10,636 bases of DNA from Candidatus Aerophobota bacterium. GTDB taxonomy: Bacteria > Aerophobota > Aerophobia > Aerophobales > Aerophobaceae. This document shows positions 7,822 to 10,636 of the stretch, in pieces. Made by a program: the position numbers and the translations under genes. The DNA lies in NCBI GenBank assembly GCA_030672545.1, contig DAOVGF010000082.1, forward strand, positions 1 to 10,636. Direction: 5' to 3'. Each line of letters starts with the position of its first letter. Positions within the stretch are counted from its first letter, which is position 1. The notes beneath the pieces were generated by a model, which saw only the letters and a program-made list of their open reading frames with translations, was not told the DNA's origin and did not search any database.

Positions 7822-8130
7822 ATGTTATCAGTAGCCTGGGCTAGTAACGGGCCAGCACCGGCGGGGGGGATACTCAGTTTCATTATGCCACTTTTCATCA
7901 TTATCATCATTTTTTATTTCTTGCTCTGGATGCCTCAAAAGAAAAAACAGCGAGAGCATAACGAGATGGTGAAGAGTCTAAAAAAAGGGGATCGGGTTAT
8001 TACTACCGGAGGAATATACGGAACAATAACCAAGGTTAAGACCAATTACCTGGAAATTGAGGTGGAAGATAAGATTCATCTGAGAGTTAAAAGAAGTGCA
8101 GTGAGCGGATTAAGAACTCCGGAAGAATGA
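7822..8130 (+). CDS. yajC: Sec translocon accessory subunit YajC
   Basis: A 102-residue single-span inner-membrane protein. A short N-terminal stretch is followed by a hydrophobic segment at about 17-36, then the conserved cytoplasmic MPQKKKQREHNEMVKSLKKG (37-56) and DRVITTGGIYGTI (57-69) typical of YajC. It associates with SecDF and SecYEG during protein export. GGAGG at 7811-7815 lies six bases before the ATG and inside the end of tgt; the one-base gap implies translational coupling. secD and secF, which commonly follow yajC in this gene order, are not here. Instead the final 21 bases overlap the 3' end of a convergent ppiD-like gene. Confidence 0.96.
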   Translation: MLSVAWASNGPAPAGGILSFIMPLFIIIIIFYFLLWMPQKKKQREHNEMVKSLKKGDRVITTGGIYGTITKVKTNYLEIEVEDKIHLRVKRSAVSGLRTPEE

Positions 8131-10005
8131 ACTGGTGAAATCTTCGATTTTGGCTTGAGCTCTAACTTTCTCCAGCCAGGCTGAAAAAATAGTGTCTTTT
8201 TTAACGGAGAGGACTTTTTCTTTGAACTCTTCTTTTTCTTGGGAAAATTGTTCTAAGAGTAGTTGTCTGTCCTGGACCTTGATGATGTAGAATCCTTCAC
8301 CTAGAGAAAGGGGTGAGGTGAAAGCTCCTTTCTTTAGGGAAAAGGCCGCCGCAACAAATTTTTCCCGGTCTTGTCTCTCTATCCCTTCTATCCAGTCCTG
8401 GCGAGTGAAATAATCCAGGTTTTGGTACTCTATTCCCCATTCTTCGTTGAAGGAGGAGAGTGGACGACCGGCTTTTATCTGTTTTTCTACTTCTTGAATT
8501 TTCTCCTGAGCCATTTTTCTGGCAGTTATCTCAGCTACTTTTTCTCTCACTTTATCTCTGGTTTCATCCAACGGTGGGATATAAGAGGGCTTCTTATCCA
8601 AGACTTCCAGTAAAAAATAGCCCTGGGAATTCTTTATAGGAGAACTTAACTGTCCTGGGTTGAGAGAAAAAGCAGCTTGATTAAGCTGGGGCACCCAACC
8701 CAAATCCTTGATAGGCTCATATTGAGTGAAAAAGGGAGTAATCTCTATTTTCTCCGGGTTTTCCCGGGCGTAACTCTCAAAGCTAACTTCACCCTTCTTG
8801 ATGTCTTCGGCAATTTTTTGAATTTCTTTTTGGGCCATCTCGTTCGTTTTCTCCAGCTTTAATTTTTCCTCTGTCTCCTGACGAGCTTTCTCAAAGGGAG
8901 TGGTGTAGGCAGGTTCTATTCCGGTGAGTTTTATCAGATGAAAACCATAGGGAGTTCTTACTATCTCACTAACATCCCCCGTTTTTTCCAGGGAAAAAAC
9001 AGCCTGGCTGAAATTAGGTGTCATCATCTCATAAGTGAAGTACCCCAAATCTCCTTCCTTTTCGGCGGAAGAAATATCTTCAGAGTATTCTTCAGCTAAA
9101 AGAGCAAAATCTTCTCCTTCCTTGAGCTTGTTTTCTATCTCCTCGATTTTCTCTCGGGCTTGATTTTCTTCTTCCTTATCGGTTTTTGAGGAGATTCTCA
9201 CCAATATATGGCTGGCTCTCCTTTTTTCCTCTACCTGGAATTCCTTGGGATGACTATCATAGTAGTTCCGAACTATTTCCTTGGTTATCTCAACCTGGTT
9301 GTTATATTCCTCTGGATTTATGAAAATATAACTGATCTTCACCTGATCAGAAATTTTGAATTCTTCTTTATTTTTCTCATAATACTTTTTCACTTCCTCA
9401 TTAGGTACCTTTATTTCTCCGGCCAGTCCTTGAGGATCTAACATAATGTACTCGGCTTTTAACCTTTCGTTGTCTTTTACCCAGTAATTTTTTATCTCTT
9501 CATCAGTGACTGTTACGGCGTCCTTTATTATCCGGGAAAATTTATAAATGGCCAGTTGTCTGGCCACATTCTCTTCGAATTCGGAATAAGGAAACCTCTG
9601 GTAGTCAAGATATCTCATAAAAGCTTCTTCTGAACCAAAGCTTTTCATTACTCCCCGAATTTGTTCTTTTATTTCCTCCGGGGTTACTTTTATTTTGGCC
9701 TTTTGGGATTCCTGCCAGATTAATTCCCTGATGACCATTTGACTGAGAACCTGACTTTGCAAATATGTTTGTAACTGAGGGGAAAGTTCCTCTCCGGAAG
9801 TTTGGCGATAGCGCTCCAGGGTACTTTGATAGCTACGAGCAAAACTACTATAGGGAATAGGGCTGCCGTTTACCTTGACCAGTGCTGTCCCCGCACCCTT
9901 CTGCGAAGTCATCCGACCGTACATAAAGAAAAGAGAAGTAATAAATCCTATAGCTACTATCCACATTATTGGCTTCATACTTTTTCTTAGATCATGCAAT
10001 AGCAT
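8110..10005 (-). CDS. ppiD: PpiD/SurA-type membrane-anchored peptidyl-prolyl isomerase chaperone
   Basis: A 631-residue protein close to E. coli PpiD (623). A basic N-terminus (LRKSMK, 6-11) precedes one membrane anchor at about 12-30, which leaves the rest in the periplasm. Residues about 40-190 match the SurA_N/PpiD chaperone region (VKVNGSPIPYSSFARSYQ, 43-60). A complete parvulin domain spans about 260-363: RRASHILVRI (262-271), FALLAEEYSED (300-310), GDLGYF (318-323), SQAVFSL (333-339) and TPYGFHLIKL (351-360). Two degenerate parvulin-like segments follow, at about 436-470 (AAFSLNPGQLSSPI, GYFLLEV) and 553-577 (AAFSLKKGAFTSPL, GFYIIKV). Family members bind polypeptides emerging from SecYEG and assist folding. 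The ATG has AGAAGGAG seven bases upstream. The 3' end overlaps yajC tail to tail. Any promoter lies in the repeat-rich upstream DNA. A generic SurA/PrsA-like foldase is the alternative name. Confidence 0.92.
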   Translation of the reverse strand: MLLHDLRKSMKPIMWIVAIGFITSLFFMYGRMTSQKGAGTALVKVNGSPIPYSSFARSYQSTLERYRQTSGEELSPQLQTYLQSQVLSQMVIRELIWQESQKAKIKVTPEEIKEQIRGVMKSFGSEEAFMRYLDYQRFPYSEFEENVARQLAIYKFSRIIKDAVTVTDEEIKNYWVKDNERLKAEYIMLDPQGLAGEIKVPNEEVKKYYEKNKEEFKISDQVKISYIFINPEEYNNQVEITKEIVRNYYDSHPKEFQVEEKRRASHILVRISSKTDKEEENQAREKIEEIENKLKEGEDFALLAEEYSEDISSAEKEGDLGYFTYEMMTPNFSQAVFSLEKTGDVSEIVRTPYGFHLIKLTGIEPAYTTPFEKARQETEEKLKLEKTNEMAQKEIQKIAEDIKKGEVSFESYARENPEKIEITPFFTQYEPIKDLGWVPQLNQAAFSLNPGQLSSPIKNSQGYFLLEVLDKKPSYIPPLDETRDKVREKVAEITARKMAQEKIQEVEKQIKAGRPLSSFNEEWGIEYQNLDYFTRQDWIEGIERQDREKFVAAAFSLKKGAFTSPLSLGEGFYIIKVQDRQLLLEQFSQEKEEFKEKVLSVKKDTIFSAWLEKVRAQAKIEDFTSSFFRSS

Positions 10006-10076
10006 ATGAAAACTCCTTCTGTTTTTTAGGTAAGTTTGTGTAATACTCTAGATTTCATAAAGGGTTCCCTATTTTC

Positions 10077-10248
10077 TGTCATTGCGAGCCTGCCGAAGGC
10101 AGGCGTGGCAATCCCAAAAACAAGATCACCACGGTTGCCAAAGGCAACCTCGTGACGCTTCGCGGATTACAGAAAGTTGTCCAAGCCTCTCTTTAGATTG
10201 CGGAGCCTGTTCCGAGCCCAGCGAGGAATCTCGCTCCTCGCAATGACA
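10077..10248. repeat. Composite interspersed repeat with 12-bp terminal inverted repeats
   Basis: The ends are exact inverted copies, TGTCATTGCGAG (10077-10088) and CTCGCAATGACA (10237-10248). Inside are GCCTGCC-GAA-GGCAGGC (10088-10104), GGTTGCC-AAA-GGCAACC (10133-10149) and GCGAG-GAAT-CTCGC (10221-10234), all perfect stems with short loops. Degenerate sub-motifs such as GCAATCC, GGATTAC and GATTGCGGAG recur, so it looks assembled from several related shorter units. No transposase and no obvious target duplication flank it. It resembles the CATTGCGAG-type palindromic repeats scattered between genes of many environmental bacteria; family membership is from memory and not searched. Confidence 0.75.
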
Positions 10249-10300
10249 AATAAGTAATCCCACATTTTTTTAAGGGAACTTACCTGTTACATTTTTATAT

Positions 10301-10328
10301 ATTATATACTTTTCCTTGGGTATGACAA
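10301..10328 (-). promoter_or_regulatory. Predicted promoter reading toward ppiD through the repeat
   Basis: On the minus strand TTGTCA (10328-10323) and a perfect TATAAT (10306-10301) are 16 bases apart. Transcription would begin near 10294, giving a leader of about 290 bases that contains the whole 172-bp repeat before the ppiD start. No better promoter is visible between the repeat and ppiD. Confidence 0.55.
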
Positions 10329-10375
10329 CACCTGGGCTCAATTTCTCAATTTTTCTTGATTTACGGCTACCAGAC

Positions 10376-10402
10376 TCAACCAGAACAACTAAATGAACGA
10401 AA
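10376..10402 (+). repeat. Degenerate 9-bp tandem tract, three units
   Basis: Read in 9-base steps the sequence is TCAACCAGA, ACAACTAAA, TGAACGAAA, each within one or two mismatches of NGAACCARA. The same unit recurs more cleanly at 10561-10587. The tract is too short and decayed to be certain on its own. Confidence 0.4.
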
Positions 10403-10484
10403 CTCCCAGCGAGGCCCATTCTCCTAAAGCGACTTTGATACTCTATCTTCACAAGGAGAGTGGTGATAAAGTATTTCTTTGTAG

Positions 10485-10504
10485 AAGTTTCATCCATGAA
10501 ACTT
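10485..10504. repeat. Perfect 20-bp palindrome (9-bp arms)
   Basis: AAGTTTCAT-CC-ATGAAACTT, with two central bases and no mismatch. It lies 12 bases left of a second palindrome. No T-run follows on either strand, so it is not an evident terminator. It could be an operator-like site or a repeat remnant. Confidence 0.6.
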
Positions 10505-10516
10505 AGTTTAATAAAG

Positions 10517-10534
10517 GGTCCGATGAATCGGACC
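10517..10534. repeat. Perfect 18-bp palindrome with ATGAATC core
   Basis: GGTCCGAT-GA-ATCGGACC has 8-bp arms and a two-base centre. The minus-strand reading (TAGCGGTCCGATTCATCGG) resembles interspersed palindromic repeats with a GATTCAT core that I recall from environmental genomes. No T-run follows closely on either strand, so a terminator role is unlikely. Confidence 0.6.
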
Positions 10535-10560
10535 GCTACAATGTGGGGGTTTTTCCTAGA

Positions 10561-10587
10561 GGAACCAAACGAACCAGAGGAACCAAA
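10561..10587 (+). repeat. 9-bp tandem repeat, three units
   Basis: The units are GGAACCAAA, CGAACCAGA and GGAACCAAA; a decayed fourth (TGGGCCGAG) may follow. The outer units are identical, giving a 12-bp direct repeat AGAGGAACCAAA at 10558 and 10576. It ends 15 bases before a strong promoter. Confidence 0.65.
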
Positions 10588-10602
10588 TGGGCCGAGCGTC
10601 GT

Positions 10603-10631
10603 TTGACTTACGGTTTCTAAGGCGTTATAAT
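10603..10631 (+). promoter_or_regulatory. Near-consensus promoter firing out of the window
   Basis: TTGACT (10603-10608) and a perfect TATAAT (10626-10631) lie 17 bases apart, eleven of twelve positions matching consensus with ideal spacing. Transcription would start about at the window edge, reading rightward. The gene it drives is not visible. Confidence 0.7.
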
Positions 10632-10636
10632 ATACT

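Larger units (their letters stand above)
10006..10636. other. Repeat-rich non-coding region upstream of ppiD
   Basis: This 631-base stretch has no supportable gene. It holds, left to right, the ppiD ribosome binding site and AT-rich leader, a 172-bp composite repeat with terminal inverted repeats, a minus-strand promoter, a degenerate 9-bp tandem tract, two perfect palindromes, a second 9-bp tandem tract, and a plus-strand promoter at the edge. No tRNA cloverleaf or transposase fragment was recognised. Confidence 0.7.

Noticed and set aside
8100..8135. Bidirectional terminator between yajC and ppiD
   Set aside because: The genes overlap, and no GC-rich stem with T-run is present on either strand.
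8371..9441. Several plus-strand frames of 61-80 codons inside ppiD
   Set aside because: All are antisense to a well-supported gene; their hydrophobic, Phe- and Leu-rich products are what antisense of Lys- and Glu-rich codons gives.
10077..10248. CRISPR array or tRNA as explanation for the repeated stems
   Set aside because: There are no regularly spaced identical repeats, and no cloverleaf with anticodon and T-loop features; the inverted termini fit an interspersed repeat better.
10270..10497. 75-codon open frame on the minus strand beginning in the palindrome
   Set aside because: It has no Shine-Dalgarno, its start lies inside a palindrome, its body includes the decayed 9-bp tract and a good promoter, and its product resembles no family I know. 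It is most likely a chance frame.
10517..10555. Palindrome followed by TTTTT as a Rho-independent terminator
   Set aside because: The T-run lies about 17 bases beyond the stem rather than directly after it, and no plus-strand gene precedes it.

Overview
The window carries six complete protein-coding genes, all of recognisable families, plus about 630 bases of repeat-rich non-coding DNA at the right end. The set points to a diderm (Gram-negative-type) bacterium: a periplasmic PpiD/SurA-type foldase, YajC, type IV pilus assembly genes and an O-antigen-ligase-fold membrane enzyme. Base composition looks mid-range and slightly AT-rich by eye. Three of the six genes use GTG or TTG starts. The repeat style at the right end (TGTCATTGCGAG termini, a palindrome with an ATGAATC core) resembles interspersed repeats of many uncultured anaerobic lineages, but I cannot name a phylum.

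Left half (3-5411, minus strand): a probable operon read pilB -> pilC -> O-antigen ligase/TPR protein. PilB is the hexameric ATPase that powers pilus extension and PilC is its inner-membrane platform. The third gene is a polytopic Wzy_C/O-antigen-ligase-type protein with TPR repeats and an extra C-terminal domain; its position suggests a role in glycosylating pilin or another surface component (inference). No pilT lies between pilB and pilC.

Middle (5412-8130): back-to-back promoters lie between pilB and queA. On the plus strand queA, tgt and yajC follow each other, the classical queuosine/Sec order. Tgt exchanges guanine-34 of target tRNAs for preQ1, and QueA then adds the epoxycyclopentane ring from S-adenosylmethionine. 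A near-consensus promoter overlaps the queA stop codon and should drive tgt-yajC independently. secD and secF, which commonly follow yajC, are absent here.

Right part (8110-10636): ppiD is on the minus strand and overlaps yajC tail to tail by 21 bases. Upstream of ppiD are a 172-bp repeat composite with 12-bp terminal inverted repeats, a good minus-strand promoter that would place that composite in the ppiD leader, two short 9-bp-period tandem tracts, two perfect palindromes, and at the edge a near-consensus plus-strand promoter for something outside the window. I found no RNA gene, CRISPR array, transposase or convincing Rho-independent terminator. The core genes look ordinary; the unusual material is the repeat cluster, the promoter and start-codon arrangements, and the ligase gene in the pilus operon.
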